This document shows positions 55,244 through 63,658 of a stretch of 64,000 nucleotides of DNA, piece by piece; positions within the stretch are counted from its first letter, which is position 1, and each line of letters starts with the position of its first letter. The DNA is from Meiothermus sp. (GTDB taxonomy: Bacteria; Deinococcota; Deinococci; Deinococcales; Thermaceae). Position numbers and translations under genes: made by a program. The notes below the pieces were generated by a model. The model searched no databases and was not told the DNA's origin. It worked only from the letters and a program-made list of their open reading frames with translations. Location: NCBI RefSeq assembly GCF_026004115.1, contig NZ_BPIM01000001.1:3018501-3082500 (forward strand). Reading direction: 5' to 3'.

Positions 55244-56077
55244 GTGATTGTTGATGCGCACCAACACTTTATCTTTCCCAGCCGGCTGCACTACCCTTGG
55301 CTGCAGGACCCCGCTCTGGCCCCATTGTGCCGCGACTTCACCCCGGATGACCTGCGGCCCCTACTTCGGGCATCGGGGGTAGATTGCACCATTGTGGTAC
55401 AGGCCAGAAGCAGCCTCGAGGAAACCAAAGAGCTGCTGCAAATCGCCGCAAGCACAGATTACGTAGTAGGAGTGGTGGGATGGGTTGACCTGACCGATCC
55501 AGCGGTGGGCCGGGTGTTGGACGAGCTCATGGCCCTGCCGGAGGGCCGCTATCTGGTTGGGATACGCCACCAGGTACACGACGAACCTGACCCCAACTGG
55601 TTACTTCGGCCCGAGGTGGGGCGTGGTTTGGCGGCGCTCGAGCAGCGCGGGCTGACCTACGACCTACTGGTTCGTATTCGCGAACTGCCAGCCGCCCTGG
55701 CCTGTGTGCAAAATTATCCTCGTCTGCGTTTTGTTTTAGATCATCTAGCTAAACCCAATATCGCCCGGGGACAGTGGGGCGATTGGCTCAGAGCGCTCGA
55801 GCCTTTGGCTGCGCAACCCAACGTCTGGGTCAAGCTTTCTGGGCTGGCTACTGAAGCCGACTGGAAGCACTGGAAGCAGGAGCAATTGGCTCCTTACATC
55901 CGGGAGGCTCTAGCGTTATTTGGCCCCTCGCGCTGTTTGTTCGGTAGCGACTGGCCTGTGTGTACGTTGGCAGCCAGTTATGCTCAGGTTAAGGAAGCCT
56001 TGGAGTGGGCTTTACGAGAAACCAGCCTGGCTTTGTTAGGCGAAAATGCTCTACGGATATACAAAATCAAAACCTAG
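55244..56077 (+). CDS. Amidohydrolase family, probable L-fucono-lactonase
   Basis: Metal-dependent TIM-barrel hydrolase of 277 residues (COG3618 sugar-lactonase group). The motif IVDAHQHFIFPSRLHYPWL at the N-terminus, VVQARSSLEET, GIRHQVHDEPDPNWL, VLDHLAKPNI and FGSDWPVCTL are conserved. It would open L-fucono-lactone to L-fuconate, step two of the route. The GTG start at 55244 is supported by GAGGTGGG upstream. It is the last gene of the run; an IS element follows 70 bases further on. Confidence 0.88.
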   Translation: MIVDAHQHFIFPSRLHYPWLQDPALAPLCRDFTPDDLRPLLRASGVDCTIVVQARSSLEETKELLQIAASTDYVVGVVGWVDLTDPAVGRVLDELMALPEGRYLVGIRHQVHDEPDPNWLLRPEVGRGLAALEQRGLTYDLLVRIRELPAALACVQNYPRLRFVLDHLAKPNIARGQWGDWLRALEPLAAQPNVWVKLSGLATEADWKHWKQEQLAPYIREALALFGPSRCLFGSDWPVCTLAASYAQVKEALEWALRETSLALLGENALRIYKIKT

Positions 56078-56146
56078 AAACCGCAACTTTAAGACAATAT
56101 CCTCTAAACCTCTAGCGCAATACACGCTGTGCTGGGTCGACCTGTA

Positions 56147-57104
56147 AGAGGCTGTCGTAAAAGTCTACTATGCTTGAAGGGTGGCTTCTACACGTAGATT
56201 TTACCCCAGCGACTTGACCGATGAGGAGTGGGCCATCCTGGAGCCCTTGATCCCTGCCCCTAAAACCGGCGGCCGACCCGCTAAGGTGCCCAGAAGGGAG
56301 ATCGTCCATGCCATACGCTACGTCCTGGAAAACGGCATCAAGTGGCGGGCCATGCCCCATGACTTACCTCACTGGTCTACGGTCTACCACTACTTCCGCA
56401 AGTGGCTGAAGGAGGGGGTGTGGGAGAAGGCGGTCCAGGCCCTGGCCCGGTGGGATCAGGAGCGGGAGGGGCGGTACGCCTCTCCCAGCGCCCTGGTGAT
56501 GGATAGCCAGTCGGTGAAGACGAGTGAAAAGGGGGGCCCCGGGGACACGACGGGGCGAAGAAGGTCAAGGGGAGAAAGCGGCAGATTCTGACGGTTACGG
56601 GGGGCCGATGGCTGAAGGTGTATGTGCACCCGGCCAACGAGCATGACAAGTGGGGTGGGCAGGCGTTGCTTTTGGGGATGGACCCCTCCATGTGGCCCCG
56701 GGTGCGCAAGCTCTTTGTGGACTGGGGGTACTGGGGCCTCAAGGGGCTGGCTTCCTCCCTGGGCTGGAGCTGGAGGGGGTGGCCCGTCCATATGCGGGGG
56801 TGCGGGGGGTCTGGGTGCGGGAGGGGGAGCCGCTTCCGGAGGTAGAGCGTGTGAAGGGGTTTAGGCCGTTGCCCAGGCGGTGGGTGGTGGAGCGGACCTT
56901 TGCCTGGATGGGGCGGAACCGACGGCTGGGAAAAGATTACGAGTACCATCCTGAGGTAACGGAAGCCTGGATGTATTTAGGCATGATACGCTTGCTGGTG
57001 AAGCGGCTGGCAAAGGCCGCATAAGCTGGAGGAGGGAACTTTTACAACAGTTTCTACGTGTAGAAGCCACCCTTAAAGCATAGTAGACTTTTACGACAGC
57101 CTCT
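56147..57104 (+). mobile_element. IS5-family insertion sequence with ~51-bp inverted repeats
   Basis: A 958-bp element. The ends begin AGAGGCTGTCGTAAAAGTCT and continue as inverted repeats for about 51 bases with one mismatch, unusually long for IS5. A TA duplication flanks it (56145-56146 and 57105-57106), in line with IS427-type elements. The right side joins directly to an EAL-domain gene missing its front part, so the element or a deletion next to it removed the 5' end. Confidence 0.9.
56181..57024 (+). pseudogene. IS5-family transposase: one programmed-type and one disabling frameshift
   Basis: The first frame (56181-56591) has the DUF4096-type N-terminus LTDEEWAILEPLIP...GGRPAK and the first catalytic Asp in VMDSQSVKT. 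A -1 shift at the slippery heptamer A_AAG_GGG (56528-56534), followed by a GC-rich palindrome, leads into KGGPRGHDGAKKVKGRKRQI of the second frame, as in IS427-type elements that use programmed frameshifting. A further one-base loss near 56765-56780 is needed to reach the last frame with [20 protein letters not shown] (catalytic Glu). This second shift has no slippery context and probably inactivates the enzyme. Confidence 0.85.
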
Positions 57105-57106
57105 TA

Positions 57107-57688
57107 GATCGCTATGTGCTCAACAATGCTATCCAGTGGCTCTCGATCCCCGGCAACGAGGAAACCAGCGTCTCGGTCAATCTCTCCACCAAGAGCTTCA
57201 ACGATCCTGAGCTACCCCTCTTTGTCAAGGAGGCACTCGCCAAGAGCCACGTCAAGCCCTCCAACCTCATCCTCGAGGTCACCGAGAGCGCCCTGGCCGA
57301 GCCGGAGCGAGCCCTGCCGGTAATGCAAGAACTCAAGCACCTGGGCCTGCGCATCGCCCTCGATGACTTTGGCACCGGCTATTCCTCCATGGCCTACCTG
57401 GCCCAATATCCCTTTGACCGACTCAAGATTGATGGGGTGTTCTTGCGCCTGGTGGGCAAGTCGGTCCATAGCGAAGCTCTGCTCAAGGCCCTGGTTCAGC
57501 TGGGTCGAGCCCTGGGCCTGGAGGTACAGGTGGAAGGCGTCGAGGATGGCCGTATGCTGGATTTTCTGCGCGAGATTGGCTGCGATTTTGCCCAAGGGTA
57601 TTTTGTGGGGTCGCCTTCCTTGGTCGAGCAGTTCGTGCGCACCCGGGTGAACCTCGACCACGAAGGTCAGGGCCTCCAGGGGCGATAG
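57107..57688 (+). pseudogene. EAL-domain (cyclic-di-GMP phosphodiesterase) gene, 5' part missing
   Basis: About 193 residues of an EAL domain: LDRYVLNNAIQWL, VNLSTKSF, EVTESAL, ALDDFGTGYSSMAYL, DRLKIDG and QVEGVED. The front part with the EAL signature and any sensor or GGDEF domain is absent; the frame begins at the IS border. No matching 5' fragment lies on the other side of the IS, so the front was deleted rather than displaced. The protein lacks essential metal ligands and cannot be active. Confidence 0.85.
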
Positions 57689-57897
57689 ACTGCCGCCCTC
57701 CCTCAATAGCGGCACCTCGCAGGCCTCGCCCTCTCCCTACTTGCGGGGTTGGGGCCTTTGGCTAGGGGGCTTTCCCCAGCCGAAATGCGGGCTAGCGCGA
57801 GGGCCATGCATGGTGTCCAAAGACCAACCCAGACCCTCCAGAGCTGTGGAAGCTTTTTTCCGCTGCTGGTTGTAATCTGTTGTAATCTGATATTGAG

Positions 57898-58269
57898 ATG
57901 CCCATATCAACAACTGCTGACCCCAACCTGTGCGAAGTACAGATCACCAATCCGAAGGCGGTTGCCAAGGCCCGCCAGGGCTTGCCTCAGGAAAACCACC
58001 TGATTGGAGCTTCAGAGCTGCTCAAGGCCATCGCGAATCCTACCCGGATGCGTATCCTGGCCGCATTGCAGGCGGCACAGGAGCTCTGCGTGTGTGACAT
58101 CGCCGCCGTGGTGGCCATGAGCGAGTCGGCGGTTTCCCACCAACTGCGGGTTCTGCGCTCGGTCAAACTGGTTGCCTCACGCAAGGAGAGCCGCCAGGTG
58201 TTTTACCGGCTGGCCGACGACCATGTGACCTCGATTCTGTCGTGTGCCCTGGAACACGCCCAGGAATAA
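57898..58269 (+). CDS. ArsR/SmtB family metalloregulator, CadC-like
   Basis: Metal-sensing repressor of 123 residues. The winged helix shows ELCVCDIAAVVAMSESAVSH, where ELCVCD carries the two Cys of the CadC/ArsR alpha3 metal site, plus a further Cys near the N-terminus (PNLCEV) as in Cd/Pb-sensing CadC. It lies 266 bases upstream of the P-type ATPase gene in the same direction. Two direct repeats TTGTAATCTG lie just upstream of its start and could be part of its control; TAATCT is nine bases before the ATG. The 209 bases before it (57689-57897) hold no other gene. Confidence 0.9.
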   Translation: MPISTTADPNLCEVQITNPKAVAKARQGLPQENHLIGASELLKAIANPTRMRILAALQAAQELCVCDIAAVVAMSESAVSHQLRVLRSVKLVASRKESRQVFYRLADDHVTSILSCALEHAQE

Positions 58270-58459
58270 ACCCTTAGGCAATCGCAAGGAATGGGCCAAG
58301 GCTGGTTCCTGCCCCTGGCGGAACCCCGGGTCGTGAGCGACCAGCACGGCCTTGCTGCTGGAAGGCTGAGAACCCGGCCTAGAGGCTTGCTGCGGCGATC
58401 AAGGACATCCCCGAGACCCACATATAGAACCCCACGCCATCCCCAAGAAGCTTGAATAC

Positions 58460-58487
58460 TTGTTCAAGTATGGCTATACTTGAACAA
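58460..58487. promoter_or_regulatory. Palindromic metalloregulator operator before the P-type ATPase gene
   Basis: TTGTTCAAGTAT and its exact complement are separated by GGCT: a perfect 12-4-12 palindrome. Each half carries TTCAAG/CTTGAA and the outer TTGTTC/GAACAA. A second, weaker dyad ATGAA-N6-TTCAT follows at 58491-58506. ArsR/SmtB proteins bind imperfect 12-2-12 repeats with TGAACA/TGTTCA halves, so these are likely sites for the regulator encoded upstream. Confidence 0.75.
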
Positions 58488-58535
58488 TAAATGAATGGTT
58501 GTTCATATATTGAATTGCCATTATCAGGAGGAGAC

Positions 58536-60761
58536 ATGAGCACCAAGACCAACGAACCCGCCCCCGAGCTTTGCTACCTGGTCGAGGGCATGGACTGTGC
58601 CGACTGTGCTAACAAGATCGAGGCCCTGGTCAACAAGACCCCTGGAGCCAGCAACCCCCGTATGGCCTTCACCACCCAGATCCTCAAGCTCAACCTGGAT
58701 GAGTCGGTCACTTCCAAGGAGAATCTCGAGGCCAAAATCCGCTCGCTGGGGTACAAGCCCACCCTGCGGGTCTCGGCTCCACATGGCGCACAAGGCCACG
58801 TCCACCCAGAGGGGGAAGGCCACGGCCAGGCTAAAGGCCAGGTCGGCGAACACGCCCACGAACTCGAGGACAAGCCCTGGTACGCCACACGCCAGGGGCG
58901 CGAGGTGCTGACTACGGGTGTGCTGCTCTTGGTAGCCTTCGGCTTTGGCTTTATCGAACCCCAACTCTCGCGGGTGGGCTATATCGCCGCCACCTTGATC
59001 GGGGTCTGGCCTCTGGCTAGAAAGGCCTGGGCAGGAATCCGGGTGGGCAATCCCTTTGGCATCAACTTGCTGGTCACGATTGCTGCTGTTGGCGCGATTG
59101 TGATTGATGAGTCCCCCGAAGCTGCGGTGGTGGTGTTTTTGTTTGCGGTGGGCGAGTTTCTGGAGGGGATCGCCGCAGGGAGGGCCAGGGCGGGGATCAA
59201 GGCTCTAGCCAACCTGGCTCCCAAGACGGCCTTTGTGATCCACGAAAAAGATCACGGCGACGGGAATAAAGCCCACGCCCACGAAGTCCCTGCCAGCAGC
59301 CTCGTGGTCGGGCAGGTGGTACAGGTGCAACCGGGGGGGCGGGTTCCCGCCGACGGCACCATCTTGAGCGGTCAATCCGCCCTCGATGACTCCCCCGTGA
59401 CCGGCGAATCGGTTCCGGTGGTCAAAGGCCCCGGTGACACCGTGTTTGCCGGTTCCATCAACACCGACGGGGTGCTCACGGTACGGGTGGATAAAGACCC
59501 CTCCGATAACACCATCGCCCGCATCATCCACATGGTGGAGGAGGCCCAAGAAAGCAAAGCCCCTACCGCCCGCTTTATTGACCGCTTTAGCCGCTACTAC
59601 ACCCCTGGGGTTTTGGCGGTAGCCATCTTGATCGCGGTGGTTCCCCCCCTATCCTTGGGCGGGGCCTGGCACGAGTGGCTCTATAAGGCCCTGGCAATCC
59701 TGCTGATTGGCTGCCCCTGTGCCCTGGTGCTCTCGGTTCCAGCAGCCATCACCTCGGCTATTTCCGCAGGGGCACGGCGGGGCCTGCTAATCAAGGGGGG
59801 CGCGGTGCTGGAGAACCTTGCTCAGGTCAAGACCATCGCCTTTGACAAGACCGGAACCCTCACCGCTGGCCAGCCTAAAGTGACCGATGTAGTTCCAATT
59901 ACGGTATCTGAAACCGAGTTGCTGGGTCTATCGGCGGCAGTGGAGCAAGGTTCTTCGCATCCTTTAGCTAGGGCCATCGTCGAAAAAGCCTCACAGACTG
60001 GTGTCTCCGTGCCTCCTTCGAGCGATCAGCAGGCCATCCAGGGCAAGGGGGTTCAGGCCAGCGTGCAAGGGAGAACCCTGGTGGTGGGCTCGCCCAAGTA
60101 TGCGGCTGCCCTGGCACCCCTGTCCTTCGAGGTGACCGGGCAAATCGAGGACCTGGAGCAGCAGGGCAAGACCGTGGTGCTGCTGATGAACCCTCCCACC
60201 CCTCTGGGCTTGATCGCCATCCGCGACGAACCCCGCCTGGACGCGCGAGAAGCCTTGAGCAAACTCAAGCAACTGGGCGTGGAGGCGGTGATGCTGACCG
60301 GGGATAACACCCGCACCGGCCAGGCCATCGCCGAGGGGTTGGGCTTGGCGGTCAAGGCCGAGCTGATGCCGGAGGATAAACTCCGCATCATCGGTGAACT
60401 CAAGCAAGCCGAAACGGGGCACCGGAAAGTGGCCATGGTCGGCGATGGCATCAACGATGCCCCTGCGCTGGCTCAGGCCGATGTGGGCATAGCGATGGGC
60501 GGTGGTACAGACGTAGCGCTGGAAACCGCCGATGCTGCGCTGCTCAGGAACTCAGTGACGGGCGTGAGCGACCTGATCCGGCTCTCGCGGGGCGCCATGG
60601 GGGTGATCTGGCAGAACATCGCCTTTGCCCTGGGGCTTAAGGCCGTCTTCCTGGTCGCCACCCTCTTGGGCATTACCGGGCTGTGGCCCGCCATCCTGGC
60701 CGATACCGGTGCTACCGCGCTGGTCACCCTCAACTCGCTGCGGCTGCTGCGGTTCCGCTAG
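58536..60761 (+). CDS. P1B-type heavy-metal ATPase (Zn/Cd/Pb, CadA/ZntA-like)
   Basis: Metal efflux pump of 741 residues. The N-terminal metal-binding domain has GMDCADC (residues 18-24); it is followed by a His-rich stretch (HVHPEGEGHG...GEHAHE, about 85-110) that may bind zinc. Six to eight membrane helices enclose the CPC motif in IGCPCALVLS (about 390-396). DKTGTLTAGQP with the phosphorylated Asp, SSHPLA, MLTGDNTRT and MVGDGINDAPALAQADVGIAMG complete the P-type core. The ATG at 58536 is preceded by AGGAGGAG. CPC plus CadC-type regulator favours Zn/Cd/Pb over copper. The TAG stop lies in the CTAG target of the next IS. Confidence 0.92.
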   Translation: MSTKTNEPAPELCYLVEGMDCADCANKIEALVNKTPGASNPRMAFTTQILKLNLDESVTSKENLEAKIRSLGYKPTLRVSAPHGAQGHVHPEGEGHGQAKGQVGEHAHELEDKPWYATRQGREVLTTGVLLLVAFGFGFIEPQLSRVGYIAATLIGVWPLARKAWAGIRVGNPFGINLLVTIAAVGAIVIDESPEAAVVVFLFAVGEFLEGIAAGRARAGIKALANLAPKTAFVIHEKDHGDGNKAHAHEVPASSLVVGQVVQVQPGGRVPADGTILSGQSALDDSPVTGESVPVVKGPGDTVFAGSINTDGVLTVRVDKDPSDNTIARIIHMVEEAQESKAPTARFIDRFSRYYTPGVLAVAILIAVVPPLSLGGAWHEWLYKALAILLIGCPCALVLSVPAAITSAISAGARRGLLIKGGAVLENLAQVKTIAFDKTGTLTAGQPKVTDVVPITVSETELLGLSAAVEQGSSHPLARAIVEKASQTGVSVPPSSDQQAIQGKGVQASVQGRTLVVGSPKYAAALAPLSFEVTGQIEDLEQQGKTVVLLMNPPTPLGLIAIRDEPRLDAREALSKLKQLGVEAVMLTGDNTRTGQAIAEGLGLAVKAELMPEDKLRIIGELKQAETGHRKVAMVGDGINDAPALAQADVGIAMGGGTDVALETADAALLRNSVTGVSDLIRLSRGAMGVIWQNIAFALGLKAVFLVATLLGITGLWPAILADTGATALVTLNSLRLLRFR

Positions 60762-61606
60762 AGCCTGCTAAGAAGCCAAACATAAACCATCCAGGACTTT
60801 AGGCAAGAGCAGAATGGAGAAAGCCAGCCAGTGAAACCCCTTGAGGGTCTCGGCCAGACGTTCGTAGTCACGAGCCATCCAGGCAAAACGCCGCTCGACC
60901 ACCCAGCGCCTGGGCAGCAGAACAAAGCCCTTCCTGGCCTCGGCAAGTTTGACCACACACAGGGCAATACCCTCCCGCGCAGCGGCTTGCAGAGCCTCGG
61001 ACCCCGTGTAGCCCTGATCCACGAAGGCGATCTCCCCCCGTTCCTGGGTGACCGCTTGCACCGCTTTGGACAGTTCGGCTACCTGGGCCCGCTCCTGCTC
61101 ATCTGCAGGGGTGACCAAGAGCGCCAGTAGATGCCCCAGCGTATCCACCGCCATATGCACCTTGCTCCCTTTGCGCCGTTTGGCCCCGTCGTACCCGGCC
61201 CTCCCCCCGCTCTCAGGGCTCGACTGTAAGGTACGGCCATCATAAATAGCCGCACTGGGCTGGGCCTCACGACCCGCTAACAGCCGGAGGGTTTCCCGCA
61301 GGTCATGCACCAGATCCTCGAAGACCCCCCGCTGCATCCAGCGCTGAGCCTGCTGGCTGACGATATGGGGGGGCGGGAAGTCGTGGGGCAGGTAGTCCCA
61401 CTGGGCACCGGTTTTTACCAACCAGCGTAAGGCATTGAATACCTCCCTCAGATCGTACTTGCGCTGGGCTGCATCTCAAGGCAGCAGGGTCAGATAGGGC
61501 ATCACGAAGGCCCACTCTTCATCGCTTACGTCGGAGGGGTAGGGTCTGCGTTTCATGCTCTAAACATAACAGACTGCCTCTGTTTGGGTTGTCTTCTTAC
61601 CAGCTT
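60762..61606 (-). mobile_element. IS5-family insertion sequence with CTAG target duplication
   Basis: An 845-bp element bounded by CTAG at 60758-60761 and 61607-61610, the usual IS5 duplication. The ends AGCCTGCTAAGAAGCC and AAGCTGGTAAGAAGAC (read inward) are imperfect inverted repeats of about 16 bp. The left CTAG supplies the stop codon of the P-type ATPase gene, so the insertion left that protein complete. Confidence 0.85.
60768..61556 (-). pseudogene. IS5-family transposase with an in-frame stop codon
   Basis: Read from the ATG at 61556 the protein begins with YPSDVSDEEWAFVMPYL and meets TGA at 61478-61476 after 26 residues, where CGA (Arg) would be expected before [18 protein letters not shown]. 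Beyond the stop the frame is intact to the end, with [31 protein letters not shown] and [14 protein letters not shown] (DDE residues). A single C-to-T change explains the defect. Translation could restart at the internal TTG at 61421, but the product would lack the N-terminal DNA-binding part. Confidence 0.88.
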
Positions 61607-61610
61607 CTAG

Positions 61611-61843
61611 ATGAGTCCCCGTACGAGTACCGCCATGACCGCGATCTCAACGCGGCGCTCAACCTCAAACGGCTGGCAACCGCAACTGCCCTACCCGTGG
61701 CGAGTCCGTCCGGTAATGGCGGCACTGCTGCAGAGAAGGTCTCTGCAGCAGGCGGGAAAGTCACGCCTGTCAGATACGAAGAGGGTCAGCAAGACCCGTC
61801 GGGGCAGGAAAAGAACTGTGCGCACCTTCGCGCACGTTCTTGA
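61611..61843 (+). pseudogene. TnpB (IS200/IS605 OrfB) C-terminal fragment
   Basis: About 77 residues with EYRHDRDLNAALNLKRLA, the last RuvC motif of TnpB (Asp in DRDLNAA), followed by a Gly/Ala-rich tail. The zinc-ribbon and the remaining nuclease domain are missing; the fragment starts next to the IS5-family element. It cannot be active. The sequence past its stop would be the right end of the IS200/IS605 element, where guide (omega) RNA lies in intact relatives. Confidence 0.75.
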
Positions 61844-62191
61844 TAGCAGAAGATGCCGCCCGCAGCCGCAAGGGGGCAGCGGGGCTGATGTACCTACGGG
61901 ATGTGATCCTGAACCTCTTGCATCTCAAAAGTGGCCGGTGTTGCGCTCGGTTAGAAGGTGCTCGGCTGATCCTAAGGCTCTACTGAGGCTAGTCCGAGGG
62001 TGGTGATAAAAGCCTGCGGGGAGAAGGCAAGGAGTTTATGTGGATTTGGTATAAGAACTACCGGGCCTTCCTCAGCTGCGTGAACCCCATCCTCTGCGCT
62101 GCCAACCTGCTCCAATCCCGTACCCTCCTCAAGATTGCGGAGGTGGGTTAGGCTAAGGTAGCAAATGACGGCATTACATAACGTTTGAATT
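61844..62191. other. 348-base remnant region after the TnpB fragment
   Basis: The first half (61844-62035) is GC-rich and probably the right end of the old IS200/IS605 element. The second half holds one small open frame (62038-62151). The bases next to 62192 show no terminator. Confidence 0.45.
62038..62151 (+). CDS. Possible 37-residue protein or gene fragment
   Basis: AAGGAG lies four bases before an ATG that opens a 37-residue frame beginning MWIWYKNYRAFL, with Trp, Tyr and two Cys. No family was recognised. It may be a small protein or the front of a gene cut by earlier transposition; evidence is only the ribosome binding site and amino-acid composition. Confidence 0.25.
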   Translation: MWIWYKNYRAFLSCVNPILCAANLLQSRTLLKIAEVG

Positions 62192-62995
62192 CTACGATTT
62201 TTGCGCTATTTTATCTTGAATCTGTTTCGCCAGCGCTTCCAGGTAGGCAAAAAAACCGGGGCCATAATGGGCCAGCTCATCGCCCCCGGTAACCACCAGT
62301 GGAAAGGGCCAGTTGCGCTCAGCCATGAGGCGCTGCGCTTTCTCGATGGGGCGCGAGCGGTGGGGTTTAGGCTCATAGATAACCAGGTGGGGGGCCTGGC
62401 GGGCTACCTCGGCCAGATTGGGCGAGAAATAGCTCTGAGGGTGCGCGTCAAAAATGTTTTGTAAGCCCAGGTGCCGCAGGGCTTCCCCCACATAGCTGCC
62501 CCGCCCTACCGTGATGGGGCCGCCGAGGTCGAACTCGAGGTACACCCGGTAAGCGGGCAGGCTCTGGTAAAGGGCCTGATAGCGCTGTGACAGATGCGCC
62601 ACAAGTCGGGTGGCTTGCTCGGCTACCGCCAGCAAAGCCCCCATCAGCACAATGTTTTCTAGAATGCCGTGGGGGCTATGGGGCAGGGGCACCGGAAAGA
62701 TGGGGTAACCCCGCCCATGAAGCTCCTGGAGCAGGTCGCGCTGCACCCCGGTGCTGATGAGCACCAGGTCGGGCTTCAGGCTGTTCAAGAACTCCCAGCG
62801 CAAGCGGGTGTAGCTCGAGACCACCGGCAGTGCCAGCGTAGCCGCAGGGCGGTAGCAGAAAGCACTGCGCCCCACCAACCGCTCATGCAGGCCCAGCGCG
62901 AAAAGCGTCTCGGTAACGTTGGGGGCCAGCGACACAATGCGCTGGGGGTCGTCGGGCAGCTCGAGGGGGCCCAGCCAGTCGTGCACCAGCTTCAC
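62192..62995 (-). CDS. Cobalamin-type (BtuF-like) helical-backbone binding protein without signal peptide
   Basis: Periplasmic-binding-type II fold protein of 267 residues. RIVSLAPNVTETLFALGLHERLVGRS, LNSLKPDLVLIS, PLPHSPHGILENI and the central helix followed by VYLEFDLGGPITVGRGSYVGEALRHLG are typical of vitamin B12/iron-siderophore binding proteins. It starts MKLVHDWLGPLELP with no signal peptide, and the GTG start overlaps the coaE stop by four bases (GTGA), leaving no room for one. A cytoplasmic role or an anomalous export route must be considered. Confidence 0.8.
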   Translation of the reverse strand: MKLVHDWLGPLELPDDPQRIVSLAPNVTETLFALGLHERLVGRSAFCYRPAATLALPVVSSYTRLRWEFLNSLKPDLVLISTGVQRDLLQELHGRGYPIFPVPLPHSPHGILENIVLMGALLAVAEQATRLVAHLSQRYQALYQSLPAYRVYLEFDLGGPITVGRGSYVGEALRHLGLQNIFDAHPQSYFSPNLAEVARQAPHLVIYEPKPHRSRPIEKAQRLMAERNWPFPLVVTGGDELAHYGPGFFAYLEALAKQIQDKIAQKS

Positions 62996-63570
62996 TTCAC
63001 CACCTCGCGGTACCAGGCATCTACCCGCTCTCGCAGCATCTGCAGGTCGGCGTCGTTCCAGATAACCCAGGTAGCCCGCCGCACCTTCTCTTCCTGGGGA
63101 ATCTGGCTCTGGTCACGAGCGGTGAATTCGTCCTTGCTCAGGCCGCTACGGGCCATCACCCGGGCCATGCGCAGTTCGTTGGGGGCGGCCACCACCAGCA
63201 CCCCGGCAAAGTCTCCTTCGCGGCCCGTTTCAAACAGCAAGGGAATATCGTGAACCACCAACCGCTGCCCCTTCGCTTTGGCCTTTTCGGTCTCCTCGCG
63301 CATGCGGCGGCGCACGTAGGGGTGCAGGAGGGCCTCGAGCTGCTTGCGGGCTTCGGGATCGTTGAACACCCGCCGGGCCAGCGCCGCTCTGTCGAGTTCA
63401 TCGCCCCGGCAGGCCTCCGGGAAGGCCCGGCAAATTTCTGCTTTGAGAACCACTGCGCCCTCTCGAGCGTACTCGTCCGCATCGAGCACCAGCACACCCA
63501 GCTCGCGCAAACGTTGGGCCACCGTGCTCTTGCCGCTGCCTATGCTCCCCGTCAGGCCAACCAAGCGCAT
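62992..63570 (-). CDS. coaE: Dephospho-CoA kinase
   Basis: Enzyme of 192 residues that carries out the last step of coenzyme A synthesis. Motifs: Walker A LTGSIGSGKSTVAQRL, DADEYAREG, HPYVRRRMREE, VVHDIPLLFETG and ARSGLSKDEFTARDQSQIP. The ATG at 63570 is taken; a TTG directly before it would add one residue. TATGCT lies eight bases upstream with no ribosome binding site. It is coupled to the binding-protein gene downstream. Confidence 0.93.
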   Translation of the reverse strand: MRLVGLTGSIGSGKSTVAQRLRELGVLVLDADEYAREGAVVLKAEICRAFPEACRGDELDRAALARRVFNDPEARKQLEALLHPYVRRRMREETEKAKAKGQRLVVHDIPLLFETGREGDFAGVLVVAAPNELRMARVMARSGLSKDEFTARDQSQIPQEEKVRRATWVIWNDADLQMLRERVDAWYREVVK

Positions 63571-63658
63571 CAAGGCCTAGCATACCCTTCCTCTTCATGT
63601 AACGCTGCCCGGTGATTTTTTCACCGCAGCGGACACGAGACGCTGGCAGACTGTGGCC

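Noticed and set aside
55113-55291. Restarted or split hydrolase/lactonase gene
   Set aside because: Both proteins are full length for their families and each start has its own ribosome binding site.
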